64,000 nt of DNA from Longitalea luteola (lineage in GTDB: Bacteria; Bacteroidota; Bacteroidia; Chitinophagales; Chitinophagaceae). Both the position numbers and the translations under genes were made by a program. Where the stretch lies: positions 186,001-250,000 of the forward strand of contig NZ_JAFIQX010000001.1 in assembly GCF_017356035.1 (NCBI RefSeq), read 5' to 3'. The notes under the pieces were generated by a model. The model was not told the origin of the DNA, did no database searches, and worked only from the letters and a program-made list of their open reading frames with translations. This document shows positions 44,217 through 53,755 of this stretch, piece by piece. Positions within the stretch are counted from its first letter, which is position 1; each line of letters begins with the position of its first letter.

Positions 44217-44696
44217 TTACTGATCCTTCTTCTCTTTCACCAACTGTCCATCTGCTGTATACTTGACCTTTGTTTCCGGATCACCACTCAATTTTACCAG
44301 ATAATAAGCAGTACCTTCCTTATCCACTCTGTAAACTTCATCAATACTCCTGTCGGCATAGGCACCTTTAACTGCATTTGACACTGCCGACGGAAGTTCG
44401 GAGGTTCTGATCTTCATGCCCTTTGACATCAACCGGCCATCCGTTCCAAATGATGCCATATGGTCGGTACCATTTACTTCAAACTCTACTTTGTATTTGC
44501 CTTCCTTCATTTTCCACTCCACATCTTTGGCGTTCGGGAATGCCGATTTAAAACTGGTTTTAACTGTAGCGGGCACATCACTTTCTTTTACTTCCTGCAT
44601 GTCCTTCGACTGCGGTTGGGTCTGTGTTTCTGTCTGTGCCGATGCACCCAACACGAAGCCTGCCGCAAACAGGGTTGCAAAAAATATCTTTTTCAT
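44217..44696 (-). CDS. Exported PepSY-like (BLIP-like) protein
   Basis: This 159-residue protein has a signal peptide (about 1-20, ending GASAQ) and two similar beta-alpha-beta units (about 38-95 and 100-155), each starting with 'VP.TVKTSFKSAFPNAKDVEWKM'-like and 'LPSAVSNAVKGAYADRSIDEVYR'-like helices. That is the PepSY-like/beta-lactamase-inhibitor-like fold very common in Bacteroidota periplasmic proteins. Function is unknown; a chaperone or inhibitor role is only suggested by the fold. Confidence 0.82.
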   Translation of the reverse strand: MKKIFFATLFAAGFVLGASAQTETQTQPQSKDMQEVKESDVPATVKTSFKSAFPNAKDVEWKMKEGKYKVEFEVNGTDHMASFGTDGRLMSKGMKIRTSELPSAVSNAVKGAYADRSIDEVYRVDKEGTAYYLVKLSGDPETKVKYTADGQLVKEKKDQ

Positions 44697-45356
44697 ATTT
44701 CACGTTTTTTAAATGAAGGCACAAATAATAAGCCAATACCTTTCAGAGAAGTGTTGATAATTTTGGACACTTGACCTAAATGATTGTCAGTAAATTGGCT
44801 ATGTGTTTGCGATAGCTGATACGGATCCGCAGCCCCATTTGGACATTATCACTAATGCCACCTAACCTCTTTTATTGGGCCGATGGTAACCGGTGTGAGC
44901 TCGCAGTTTTATCAGAGGCTGTCTTAATCAGTTCATCGTCGCTTTTTATGGGGCGCTGGTAACCGGTTTCAGCCGCCGTTTTGGAGGCTGCCTTGGTAAG
45001 TGCAATGCCGCTTTTACCAGCTGGTAACCGGGGTGAGCGCGCCGTTTATGAGACCGTCTCAATCCGGTGCATTCATTATAATTTTTTAACCCGTAAGCTC
45101 TTAGTTATGCTTGACTCCCATCAACTTCCTTATAAAAGGCATAAGTATAAACAGATAATTACTGAGAAGCTTGCATAAGATTAGAATTATATTAAATTTA
45201 TATTAGAAATTTACATACCTGTTCAACATCGGGTACTGCCTTCCGTAACCTTGCAAAACCATTGTAAGACCTGTTCCTTCATAGTAGCATCTTTCGAAAA
45301 ACCGCGTTTCTCCATTTCCTCTGTTAAATTAGTTTAACCCTAAACAACTGCTTATT
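44697..45356. other. 660-base spacer with three degenerate GGTAACCGG repeats
   Basis: GGTAACCGG begins at 44885, 44958 and 45023, each followed by a similar 'tgagc..cgccgtttt...gag.ctgtct' stretch, so about 65-73-base units are repeated three times with drift. The rest is AT-rich leader before the MBG-repeat gene. No credible coding frame was found. Confidence 0.65.
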
Positions 45357-48300
45357 ATGCATACCAAATTGGGAATGCTGGCGATGCTTATTGCCATGCT
45401 ATTTACTGCCCGTACTTTAGGCCAGACTACTAACGCTACTGTATATACTGATAAAGCGGATTATCAGCCTGGTGAAGTAGTTATTATTGAAGGCGACGGC
45501 TGGCTGCCAGGTGAACCTGTAAAATTGGATATTGATCATTCGACAGTAACGCACGGTAATACCATATTATATGCAACTGCTGATGCGAACGGACATATCA
45601 GGAACGAGCAGTATATTATTCAGCCATTTCATTTAGGTGAATCTTTTGTTTTAACAGCAACCGGGATGATCTCGGCATTAACTGCAAAAACTACTTTCAC
45701 TGATGCCGAACTTTTTTCAGCAGCAATATCACCAACGACAGGTAATTCGGGTGCAAGTGTTGCTTACACCATAAGAGTTACCAATTTGTCGTCAAGCGGT
45801 GGTGCCGAAATTTTGGAATCAATAGAGATCATGATCCCCACCGGTTTTTCAAACATTACTACCACAGGTATTACAACTTCTAATAATGGCAGCTATCCTT
45901 TTATTTTTGAAACGGCTGCTGGTTATACCAACGGTTACAATAGTGCTGCGAATCATATCCGTTGCAAGGCTGTAACCAGCGGGAGCGGGCTGCCTATTCA
46001 TGTGCCGCCGGGATCGGCGGCTTATGTGGATATTAGTTTTACTGCTACTAATCCTTCAGTGGCGGCGCAAACGCAATATACTTTTACCACCCTGGCTTCT
46101 GAACACGATAACTATTCGTTTACTGGTTCAAATGATATTCCTATTGTTAAGGTTAGTGGTAAGGAACAGTATCCTGTCGTAACTGTCTTAGCATGTGCTG
46201 CACCCACCGTGTCATCGCAGCCTGTTGCTCAATCGATCAGCTATGGCAGCAACGCTTCATTTACTTTCGGTACGAGCAGTCCGGCAACCTACCAATGGCA
46301 GGTAAATGTAGGTGGCACCTGGACTAACATAGTTAATGACCTTGTTTATGCAGGTGTAACTACGAGTACGCTTAGTGTAACCAAACCTCCTGCATCGTAC
46401 AATGGAAACCAGTATCGGTGTATTGCTTCTAACTGTACACCGGCTAAGACCACCACCAGTAACGTGGTCAATTTAACTGTTAATAAGGCGAACTTAACGG
46501 TCACGGCTGATAATAAAGAAAAGCCATATGGTGAGGCAAACCCTGCTTTCACTATCAGTTATTCGGGGTTTGTCAACGGAGAAAATGCGTCAGCGCTTAC
46601 AACAGAACCAACAGTATCCTCCACTGCTACGGCAACTAGTGGGGTGGGTACTTATGCTATTGTACCTGCCAGCGGGGTAGCCGCAAACTATAATTTCATT
46701 TATGTAAATGGAACGCTGACGATCGGCCAACGCGCCATTACCGTCACTGCCGATGCGAAGAGCAAAACCTATGGCGAAAGCGATCCGGCGTTAACTTATC
46801 AGATCACATCCGGCAGTCTGGCGTTCACCGATGATTTCTCCGGTGCACTCACAAGAGCTGCCGGTGAGAACGTGGGCGCTTATGCCATCCAGCAAGGCAC
46901 CCTGGCTTTGAACGCAAATTATAATTTGAGCTATATCGGCGCCAATCTGGCGATCGGACAACGCGCCATTACCGTCACTGCCGATGCTAAGAGCAAAACC
47001 TATGGCGAAAGCGATCCGGCGTTAACTTATCAGATCACATCCGGCAGTCTGGCGTTCACCGATGATTTCTCCGGTGCACTCACAAGAGCTGCCGGCGAGA
47101 ACGTAGGCGTTTATGCCATTCAGCAAGGCAGCCTGGCTTTGAACGCAAATTATAATTTAAGTTATATCGGCGCCAATCTGACGATCGGCCAACGCGCCAT
47201 TACCGTCACCGCGGACGAGAAGAGCAAAACCTATGGCGAAAGCGATCCGGCGTTAACTTATCAAATTAGTGCAGGCAGCCTGGCGTTCACCGATGATTTT
47301 ACCGGTGCACTGACAAGAGCTGCCGGTGAAAATGTGGGCGCTTATGCCATTCAGCAAGGCACCCTGGCTTTGAATGCAAATTATAATTTGAGCTATATCG
47401 ACGCCAATCTGGCGATCGGACAACGCGCCATTACCGTCACCGCGGACGAGAAGAGCAAGATCTATGGCGAAAGCGATCCCGCGTTAACTTATCAAATTAC
47501 TGCAGGCAGTCTGGCATTCACCGATGATTTTACCGGTGCACTCACAAGAGCTGCCGGTGAAAATGTGGGCGCTTATGCCATTCAGCAAGGCAGCCTGGCT
47601 TTGAACGCAAATTATAATGTGAGTTATATCGGCGCCAACCTGACGATCGGCCAACGCGCCATTACCGTCACCGCGGACGAGAAGAGCAAAACCTATGGCG
47701 AAAGCGATCCGGCGTTAACTTATCAAATCAGTGCAGGCAGCCTGGCATTCACCGATGATTTCACTGGTTCGTTAACAAGAGCCGCCGGTGAAAATGTAGG
47801 CGCTTATGCCATTCAGCAAGGCAGCCTGGCTTTGAACGCAAATTATAATTTAAGTTATATCGGCGCCAATCTGACGATCGGCCAACGCGCCATTACCGTC
47901 ACCGCGGACGAGAAGAGCAAAACCTATGGCGAAAACGATCCGGCATTGACCTATCAGATCACATCCGGCAGTCTGGCATTCACCGATGATTTTACCGGTG
48001 CACTCACAAGAGCTGCCGGCGAGAACGTGGGCGCTTATGCCATCCAGCAAGGCAGCCTGGCTTTGAATGCAAATTATAATTTGAGCTATATCGGCGCCAA
48101 CCTGACGATCGGCCAACGCGCCATTACTGTGACTGCCGATGCGAAGAGCAAAACCTATGGCGAAAGCGATCCGGCGTTAACTTATCAGATCACATCCGGC
48201 AGCCTGGCGTTCACCGATGATTTCACCGGTGCACTCACAAGAACTGCCGGCGAGAACGTGGGCGCTTATGCCATTCAACAAGGCAGCCTGGCTTTGAACG

Positions 48301-50333
48301 CAAATTATAATTTGAGTTATATCGGCGCCAATCTGACGATCGGCCAACGCGCTATTACCGTCACCGCGGACGAGAAGAGCAAAACCTATGGCGAAAGTGA
48401 TCCCGTGTTAACCTATCAAATTAGTGCAGGCAGTCTGGCGTTCACCGATGATTTCACTGGTTCATTAACAAGAGTGGCAGGGGAGGACATAGGTAATTAT
48501 GCCATTCAGCAAGGTTCATTAGCACTAAATAATAATTATTTCGTTTCTTATGTTGGTAAAGATCTTACCATCACCAAGCGAGCACTTACCATCACCGTTA
48601 ATAACAAAACGAAAGTTTACGGCGCCGATCTTCCTGTGCTCGATGGCATTGAAACCGGTATAATATCAACAGATAATATTACCGTTAGCTATATAACAAC
48701 AGCCACTGCCGCTTCGGGGATCGGCAATTACCCCATCACCGCCACGCTGAATGATCCCAACAACCGGTTGTTCAACTATACGGTATCAAATACACCGGCA
48801 ACATTAAGTATTACAGCTGTTTCGGTAATTACCTACGCCAGTACTGACCTCACTACCCAACAATACAGCGATAAGATAACATTTACCGCTACCATTACTA
48901 ACGGAGCACCGGTCGTAACTGGCGCGAATGGCGCAGCATCTACTGTCACCTTTAAAGTAGGAAACCAGGTAATGGGTACTGTTCCCTTAACCGTTGCTGG
49001 CAACAACCTGGTAGGTATACTTGCAGACAAACAACTGGTAGAAGGTCTGACGGGGCAAATGGCTCCCGGCACAAAGACCGTAACGGCCATCTTCAATACG
49101 CCTAATGCGAATTATGGATTGAACAGCAGCAATAATACCTCTACGTGCTTACTTACTATCGAAAAAGAAAATGCTGACATAACTTATACAGGTGCTGATT
49201 ACATTTCTCTACCGAGTACCACAGCCACTTCGGTAACTGTCAGCCTGAGTGCCACCGTACGAGACCTGTTCCCGACTGCCGATGGAAGCCGTGGAAATAT
49301 CAAGAATGCAAAGATCACTTTCAGAAGAGATAACCCTGTGTCTGGCGCCATATTAGGTACGGCTAATATTACACCAGCCTTGATGACGGACACAACAGTT
49401 GGAACTGTGGTAACTTCTTTTAATTATACGTTAACCAGTACCGAACTACAGGCAGGTGGTGCTAATCTGCAGGTATATGCAGTGGCAGATAATTATTATA
49501 CGGGAGGTACATCTGATGTGGCTACCACCATTACAATTGCCCGTCCCGGTGCTGATTTTGTAACCGGTGGTGGTTATCTCCGTAATGCTTCCTGCAACGG
49601 TACAATAGCTGGAACAACCGGCTTAAAGACCAATTTTGGTTTTAACATGCAGTACAATAAATCGGGTTCCAACCTGAAAGGGCAGTGTAATATTATAATA
49701 CGTTGCAATGGCAGGATCTACCAGGTAAAAAGTAACGCGGTGAACACGCTTGTCGTCTCTCCAAAAAATGCGAGCGGTACGCCGGCCTATTTTAACACCA
49801 AGGCTAATTACAGGGATATCACCGATCCATTGAACCCGATCTCATTAGGTGGTAACATAGATCTTACTGTCAGGATGAATGATGTTTCTACAGGTGGGCA
49901 AAACGACCAGGTGAGTATTTTGTTAATGGATCCCAATACCTCACAGGTGATCTTCTCGAGCAACTGGAATGGTATACAAACAGCTTTACAGAACCTGGGT
50001 GGCGGTAACGTTTCTGTTCGCAGCACTCCATCAACCACACCAACTGCAACCATTGCACGTGTCGGGGCGCCTGAAGAGATAGTGCCCGTTGTGACGCCGT
50101 TTACTGTTAAGGTATTTGGCAACCCAAGTTCCGATTACTTCAACATTAATATCCAGGGAGCTGTTGGTAAAATAAGCCTTCGCGTGGTTGATGTACAGGG
50201 CAGAATTATAGAGCAGCGCAGTAATGTGGCTGAAGGAACGCTGCGATTAGGCCAGGCATACCAAAAAGGTTTCTATTATCTTGAGGTAAGACAGGGTAAT
50301 ACAATTAAACAGCTACAGCTGATAAAACTTTAG
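45357..50333 (+). CDS. Giant MBG-repeat surface protein with T9SS sorting domain
   Basis: The 1658-residue protein has a signal peptide (about 1-22), an N-terminal domain with ATVYTDKADYQPGEVV (Ig-like), an Ig-like domain around residues 280-375, then ten MBG-type (YDG/SxxLAF) beta domains. Eight of these, from about residue 459 to 1074, are near-identical 77-residue units built on TVTADxKSKTYGESDPALTYQI. A PKD/Ig-like stretch, a domain with GADFVTGGGYLRNASCNG and a T9SS sorting domain (FTVKVFGNPSSDYFNINI to the end) follow. It is likely a secreted adhesin or filament. No catalytic site is seen. The gene stands alone. Confidence 0.87.
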   Translation: MHTKLGMLAMLIAMLFTARTLGQTTNATVYTDKADYQPGEVVIIEGDGWLPGEPVKLDIDHSTVTHGNTILYATADANGHIRNEQYIIQPFHLGESFVLTATGMISALTAKTTFTDAELFSAAISPTTGNSGASVAYTIRVTNLSSSGGAEILESIEIMIPTGFSNITTTGITTSNNGSYPFIFETAAGYTNGYNSAANHIRCKAVTSGSGLPIHVPPGSAAYVDISFTATNPSVAAQTQYTFTTLASEHDNYSFTGSNDIPIVKVSGKEQYPVVTVLACAAPTVSSQPVAQSISYGSNASFTFGTSSPATYQWQVNVGGTWTNIVNDLVYAGVTTSTLSVTKPPASYNGNQYRCIASNCTPAKTTTSNVVNLTVNKANLTVTADNKEKPYGEANPAFTISYSGFVNGENASALTTEPTVSSTATATSGVGTYAIVPASGVAANYNFIYVNGTLTIGQRAITVTADAKSKTYGESDPALTYQITSGSLAFTDDFSGALTRAAGENVGAYAIQQGTLALNANYNLSYIGANLAIGQRAITVTADAKSKTYGESDPALTYQITSGSLAFTDDFSGALTRAAGENVGVYAIQQGSLALNANYNLSYIGANLTIGQRAITVTADEKSKTYGESDPALTYQISAGSLAFTDDFTGALTRAAGENVGAYAIQQGTLALNANYNLSYIDANLAIGQRAITVTADEKSKIYGESDPALTYQITAGSLAFTDDFTGALTRAAGENVGAYAIQQGSLALNANYNVSYIGANLTIGQRAITVTADEKSKTYGESDPALTYQISAGSLAFTDDFTGSLTRAAGENVGAYAIQQGSLALNANYNLSYIGANLTIGQRAITVTADEKSKTYGENDPALTYQITSGSLAFTDDFTGALTRAAGENVGAYAIQQGSLALNANYNLSYIGANLTIGQRAITVTADAKSKTYGESDPALTYQITSGSLAFTDDFTGALTRTAGENVGAYAIQQGSLALNANYNLSYIGANLTIGQRAITVTADEKSKTYGESDPVLTYQISAGSLAFTDDFTGSLTRVAGEDIGNYAIQQGSLALNNNYFVSYVGKDLTITKRALTITVNNKTKVYGADLPVLDGIETGIISTDNITVSYITTATAASGIGNYPITATLNDPNNRLFNYTVSNTPATLSITAVSVITYASTDLTTQQYSDKITFTATITNGAPVVTGANGAASTVTFKVGNQVMGTVPLTVAGNNLVGILADKQLVEGLTGQMAPGTKTVTAIFNTPNANYGLNSSNNTSTCLLTIEKENADITYTGADYISLPSTTATSVTVSLSATVRDLFPTADGSRGNIKNAKITFRRDNPVSGAILGTANITPALMTDTTVGTVVTSFNYTLTSTELQAGGANLQVYAVADNYYTGGTSDVATTITIARPGADFVTGGGYLRNASCNGTIAGTTGLKTNFGFNMQYNKSGSNLKGQCNIIIRCNGRIYQVKSNAVNTLVVSPKNASGTPAYFNTKANYRDITDPLNPISLGGNIDLTVRMNDVSTGGQNDQVSILLMDPNTSQVIFSSNWNGIQTALQNLGGGNVSVRSTPSTTPTATIARVGAPEEIVPVVTPFTVKVFGNPSSDYFNINIQGAVGKISLRVVDVQGRIIEQRSNVAEGTLRLGQAYQKGFYYLEVRQGNTIKQLQLIKL
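46731..48578 (+). repeat. Eight tandem 231-base in-frame repeats
   Basis: Each unit codes for 77 residues starting RAITVTAD and ending near TIGQ. Units differ at few bases (TCCGGC/GCAGGC, Asp-Ala/Asp-Glu), and the eighth has drifted most. The high DNA-level identity points to recent expansion or gene conversion. Confidence 0.92.
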
Positions 50334-50351
50334 TGTGATTTAAGGATGCGT

Positions 50352-50382
50352 AAGGGCAGTTCATCAAGTATGGGCTGCCCTT
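50352..50382. terminator. Hairpin between the MBG gene and endonuclease III
   Basis: AAGGGCAG (50352-50359) pairs with CTGCCCTT (50375-50382). It lies 19 bases after the stop codon in a convergent spacer, with a T-poor tail. Confidence 0.6.
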
Positions 50383-50393
50383 CTCTATGGTGG

Positions 50394-51056
50394 TTATCGT
50401 TTAGGCGATGATCTATTCACTTTCTTTTTTATAACTGTATTGTAGTAAGCACAAACTCTCTTCATTAAACAGATCGGACATTCAGGTTCCGGCCTGCAGA
50501 TCTCCCGGCCTAAAAATGACATGGCCATTCCTGCATCCCATTCGTTTTTAGGCAGGGTTTCCATCAATTGTTTTTCGATCTTTTCTGCATTGGTTGTATC
50601 TACAACACCCAGTCTGTTCGCAACTCTTATGGTGTGAAGGTCAACGATAATTCCATCCGGTGGTAAACCCGCACCCCGCCGTATTACATTGGCCGACTTG
50701 CGGCCGATGCCTGGAAACTCAACCAGCGCTTCCATTTCCAGCGGAATTTGATTGGTATCTTTTAATTTTTTTGCCGTTTCAACCAGCCACTGCGCCTTGT
50801 GAGCAAAATTTCTGACCTTACTGATATAGGGAAATAGCGATTTTGGATCTGCCTTTGCCAGCGCCCGCATATCGGGGAACTTCTTAAAGAATTCAGGAGC
50901 CAGGTGATTGATAAGATCATCACTTGACTGCGCTGATAATACCACCATTACCATCCATTGATAAGCATTCTTTGCTTCCAGCGGATGTTGGCTTCTTTTA
51001 TATTTCTTCAGCAGGGGCTTTAATGAAGCCGGCCAGTCTGTCGCTGAACGTTTCAT
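50394..51056 (-). CDS. nth: Endonuclease III-type DNA glycosylase/AP lyase
   Basis: I choose the ATG at 51056 (220 residues); the longer frame from 51125 adds an odd 23-residue leader with cysteines. The HhH-GPD fold is clear: QSSDDLINHLAPEFF, the helix-hairpin-helix EFPGIGRKSANVI with the catalytic lysine, and VDLHTIRVANRLG with the catalytic aspartate. The C-terminal [4Fe-4S] ligands are CRPEPECPICLMKRVC, with spacing C-x5-C-x2-C-x5-C, one residue shorter than the usual first gap of six. It removes oxidised pyrimidines in base-excision repair. It is divergent from the sulfatase gene. Confidence 0.87.
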   Translation of the reverse strand: MKRSATDWPASLKPLLKKYKRSQHPLEAKNAYQWMVMVVLSAQSSDDLINHLAPEFFKKFPDMRALAKADPKSLFPYISKVRNFAHKAQWLVETAKKLKDTNQIPLEMEALVEFPGIGRKSANVIRRGAGLPPDGIIVDLHTIRVANRLGVVDTTNAEKIEKQLMETLPKNEWDAGMAMSFLGREICRPEPECPICLMKRVCAYYNTVIKKKVNRSSPKR

Positions 51057-51175
51057 ATAAAAACTAATGCAACAAATGTACCTCGGAATCGTGTTGGATA
51101 AAGTAATTGTGACGGCGGCTCTCAAAGTGGGCAGCGTTGTTTAACCTTCTTACCGTCTTTTTCTGTAATAATTTG

Positions 51176-51207
51176 TTTGTATGTATGTACAAAGTGCCTT
51201 ACTTTTG
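51176..51207 (+). promoter_or_regulatory. Sulfatase promoter with GntR-operator-like motif
   Basis: TTTG (51176-51179), 20 bases, TACTTTTG (51200-51207) matches the Bacteroidota consensus 22 bases before the ATG. TATGTATGTACA (51180-51191) lies in the spacer and is also found in the SusC promoter at 53702, so the GntR regulator probably blocks both. Confidence 0.68.
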
Positions 51208-51229
51208 AACACTCAACAAAATATGCCAT

Positions 51230-52783
51230 ATGAACCGCCTGCTGTTCGTATTGATGATGCATGCAGTGAGCTTGCTGTTTATTTTTTCTGGACAAACTGC
51301 TTTTAGTCAGCAGGCGAAGTGTACCCGTCCCAATATCATCTTCATAATGGCCGATGATCATGCCCTGCAGGCGATCAGCGCCTATGGTTCTAAGCTGGTA
51401 CGAACGCCGAATATTGACCGCATTGCCCGTGAAGGCGCTGTTATGAAGAATGGCTTTGTCACCAATTCGGTTTGCAGTCCGAGCCGGGCGGTTATATTGA
51501 CCGGCAAATATTCTCATCTTAACGGCCTAAGGGATAATGGCACTTATTTCAACGGGGCGCAACAAACGCTGCCGAAGATAATGCGGGCAAACGGTTATCA
51601 GACGGCCATTGTAGGTAAATGGCATTTATGGAGCGAGCCGAGCGGCTTTGACTATTGGAATATTCTGCCGGCGCAGGGGCATTATTATAATCCGCCCTTT
51701 ATTAAAATGGGAAAAGATACCGTATACAAGGGTTATGTAACTGATGTTATTACCGATCTGTCGCTGCAATGGATCGATGCAAACCGCAGCAAACCTTTCT
51801 TTCTCATGCTGCATCACAAGGCGCCGCATCGCAATTTTATGCCGCCACTGAAGTACCTGCACAAATTCGATGATGCTGCATTCCCGTTGCCAGCCAGTTT
51901 TTATGATGATTATAAAGATCGTCCGGCCTTGCAGCGGCAGCAGATCACGGTGGCTCATGACCTCGATATCCGGTACGATAGCAAAATTCCCTGTGACACC
52001 TGTGCAGTTACAGCCATCAATAACTGGGCGCCTGCCGAATACCAGCGGGAAATTGAACGGTTAACACCCCAGGAACGCAGGCAGTGGGATTCCGTTTATC
52101 AAGCGGAGTATGCGCAATTCAAAAAGATCCATGATCCTGCTTCATTGGTAAAGTTCCAGTTTCGCCGGTATATGGAAGATTATCTGCGTTGTATTCTGTC
52201 GGTAGATGATAATGTCGGGCGGGTATTGGATTACCTCGATAAAACCGGTCTGGCTGAAAATACCATCGTGATCTATACTTCCGACCAGGGATTTTACATG
52301 GGTGAACATGGCCTGTACGACAAACGGTTCATGTATGAGGAATCGTTCAGAACACCTATGGTTATACGGTACCCGGCAAAGATAAAAGCAGGTCAACAGG
52401 TAAATGAGTTTACGCTGAACCTGGATATAGCGCCCACCTTACTTGAGTATGCAGGCGTTGCGGTTCCTGCAGACATGCAGGGTGAGTCAATGAACAGGCT
52501 GTTGCAAAAAGGCCAGGTCCGCAACTGGCGTAAGGAAATATATTATCATTATTATGAGCTTTCGTTTGGCCTTACCCGCCATTACGGCATTTATACAGGA
52601 CGTTATAAGCTGATGCATTTTTATGATCCGATCCATGCCTGGGAATTGTATGATCTGAAAAAAGATAAGCTGGAAATACATAACCTATATAATGATCCGA
52701 AATATGCGAAGGTTATTCAGGACCTTAAAACGCGGTTACGGGCGCTGCAGCAGCGATATAAGGACGATGTTGGTGAATGGTGA
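51230..52783 (+). CDS. Secreted type I sulfatase
   Basis: This 517-residue protein has a signal peptide (about 1-27) and the alkaline-phosphatase-like sulfatase fold: PNIIFIMADDH (metal-binding aspartates near residue 40), the CxPSR maturation site with C82 in NSVCSPSRAVILTGKYSH (to become formylglycine), GKWHLW, HKAPH, and TSDQGFYMGEHGLYDK (second metal-site aspartate). It should remove sulfate esters from a carbohydrate in the periplasm or outside. It needs a formylglycine-generating or anSME enzyme, not seen here. The promoter motif it shares with SusC ties it to the glycan locus. Confidence 0.87.
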   Translation: MNRLLFVLMMHAVSLLFIFSGQTAFSQQAKCTRPNIIFIMADDHALQAISAYGSKLVRTPNIDRIAREGAVMKNGFVTNSVCSPSRAVILTGKYSHLNGLRDNGTYFNGAQQTLPKIMRANGYQTAIVGKWHLWSEPSGFDYWNILPAQGHYYNPPFIKMGKDTVYKGYVTDVITDLSLQWIDANRSKPFFLMLHHKAPHRNFMPPLKYLHKFDDAAFPLPASFYDDYKDRPALQRQQITVAHDLDIRYDSKIPCDTCAVTAINNWAPAEYQREIERLTPQERRQWDSVYQAEYAQFKKIHDPASLVKFQFRRYMEDYLRCILSVDDNVGRVLDYLDKTGLAENTIVIYTSDQGFYMGEHGLYDKRFMYEESFRTPMVIRYPAKIKAGQQVNEFTLNLDIAPTLLEYAGVAVPADMQGESMNRLLQKGQVRNWRKEIYYHYYELSFGLTRHYGIYTGRYKLMHFYDPIHAWELYDLKKDKLEIHNLYNDPKYAKVIQDLKTRLRALQQRYKDDVGEW

Positions 52784-52901
52784 ATGCCTGGCGCCTGGAG
52801 GGGCTTTCACCTTGAAACGCGGATGGCGAAACAGCCATACCGATACCGATACTTGTATTTCATTAGCATATTAGCACATTAGCAAATCAGCACATTGACC
52901 A

Positions 52902-53633
52902 CTATTCCCTCCTCGATTCAATTGTATATACAAAGCTGTCTGCCTTGTAATAACCAAGATTGTATTCGATAGGCCGGTCGCCCTGGTCGTACACATAACG
53001 CTTTCTAAAGAGGATGGGGCTGCCAGGCTCTACTTCCAGCTTACCAGCAATGAATTTGCCAGCCGCTTTCGCACTGATCTCTTCCTTCGACAAATTGGCT
53101 ACTACCCGGTAATCTTTCTCCAGTATCTCATACAGGGGTCTTTTAAAATCTTCTTCACCGGTTAATCCTACCCGGGGATGAAAGAAAGATACAAAATACA
53201 CGAAAGGCCCTTCCGGACGGCCTCGCAGCCTTTCCAGCTTCAACACTTTTTTCTGTGTGGTGATCTCAAAAAAATTAGCCACGGCTTCGTCGGGATATAC
53301 CCAGGTAACATGCAGTTCAAAATTCTTGATAGGAATGCCACGGGCCTGCATCTCCTGCGAAAAGCTCAACCAGTTCTTCGATTTCGAGCTAACAGACGCT
53401 TCTGCTACCTTGGTGCCGATCCCTTTCTTACGTATCAACAAACCCTCATACACCAGTTTATTCAGCGCCTGCCGTAAAGTGGTACGCGAAATGGCCAGTT
53501 CCTTCGCCAGGTCTACTTCATTGGGCAGGAACTTGCCTTCGGCATACTGCGGATCGCGGATGATATTCCGTAACAGCTCTTCGGCCTGTAAATGAAGTGG
53601 GACGTGGCTTTTATGGTCTATACGAAGCTTCAT
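52902..53633 (-). CDS. GntR/UTRA-family transcriptional regulator
   Basis: The 243-residue protein has an N-terminal GntR winged helix (about 8-75; YAEGKFLPNEVDLAKELAISRTTLRQALNKLVYEGLLIRKKGIGTKV in helix and wing parts) and a C-terminal UTRA effector domain (about 95-240; VLKLERLRGRPEGPFVYFVSFF, EPGSPILFRKRYVYDQGDRPIEYNLGYYKADSFVY), which binds sugar phosphates or related ligands. Lying between the sulfatase and SusC genes, and with a shared motif in both promoters, it is the likely local regulator. A TATTTTTG element for it lies at 53662-53669. Confidence 0.87.
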   Translation of the reverse strand: MKLRIDHKSHVPLHLQAEELLRNIIRDPQYAEGKFLPNEVDLAKELAISRTTLRQALNKLVYEGLLIRKKGIGTKVAEASVSSKSKNWLSFSQEMQARGIPIKNFELHVTWVYPDEAVANFFEITTQKKVLKLERLRGRPEGPFVYFVSFFHPRVGLTGEEDFKRPLYEILEKDYRVVANLSKEEISAKAAGKFIAGKLEVEPGSPILFRKRYVYDQGDRPIEYNLGYYKADSFVYTIESRRE

Positions 53634-53661
53634 GCTGGGTTAATTTTTCGTGCAGTCGGGA

Positions 53662-53669
53662 CAAAAATA
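53662..53669 (-). promoter_or_regulatory. -7 element of the GntR regulator gene
   Basis: On the minus strand it reads TATTTTTG, 29 bases before the GntR start codon. No good -33 TTTG is seen. It is divergent from the SusC promoter, with the operator-like motif at 53702 between them. Confidence 0.45.
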
Positions 53670-53689
53670 GAAAAAACCCGGCGAAATGT

Positions 53690-53721
53690 TTTGTATGTTT
53701 ATATGTATGTACATATATTTG
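53690..53721 (+). promoter_or_regulatory. SusC operon promoter with GntR-operator-like motif
   Basis: TTTG (53690-53693), 20 bases, TATATTTG (53714-53721) matches the Bacteroidota consensus. TATGTATGTACA occupies 53702-53713, up against the -7 element, extending a TATGTACATA palindrome. It is the same 12-mer as in the sulfatase promoter. Confidence 0.7.
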
Positions 53722-53755
53722 CCTTGAAATTGCTGCCAAACTAAACTGCCTGCAT

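Noticed and set aside
44981-45178. 65-residue open frame before the MBG-repeat gene
   Set aside because: It lies across the degenerate GGTAACCGG repeats and shows no domain or start signal.
47850-48116. Minus-strand open frame inside the MBG repeats
   Set aside because: It is a by-product of the repeated coding sequence; the plus-strand frame runs through 1658 residues with a signal peptide and a sorting tail.
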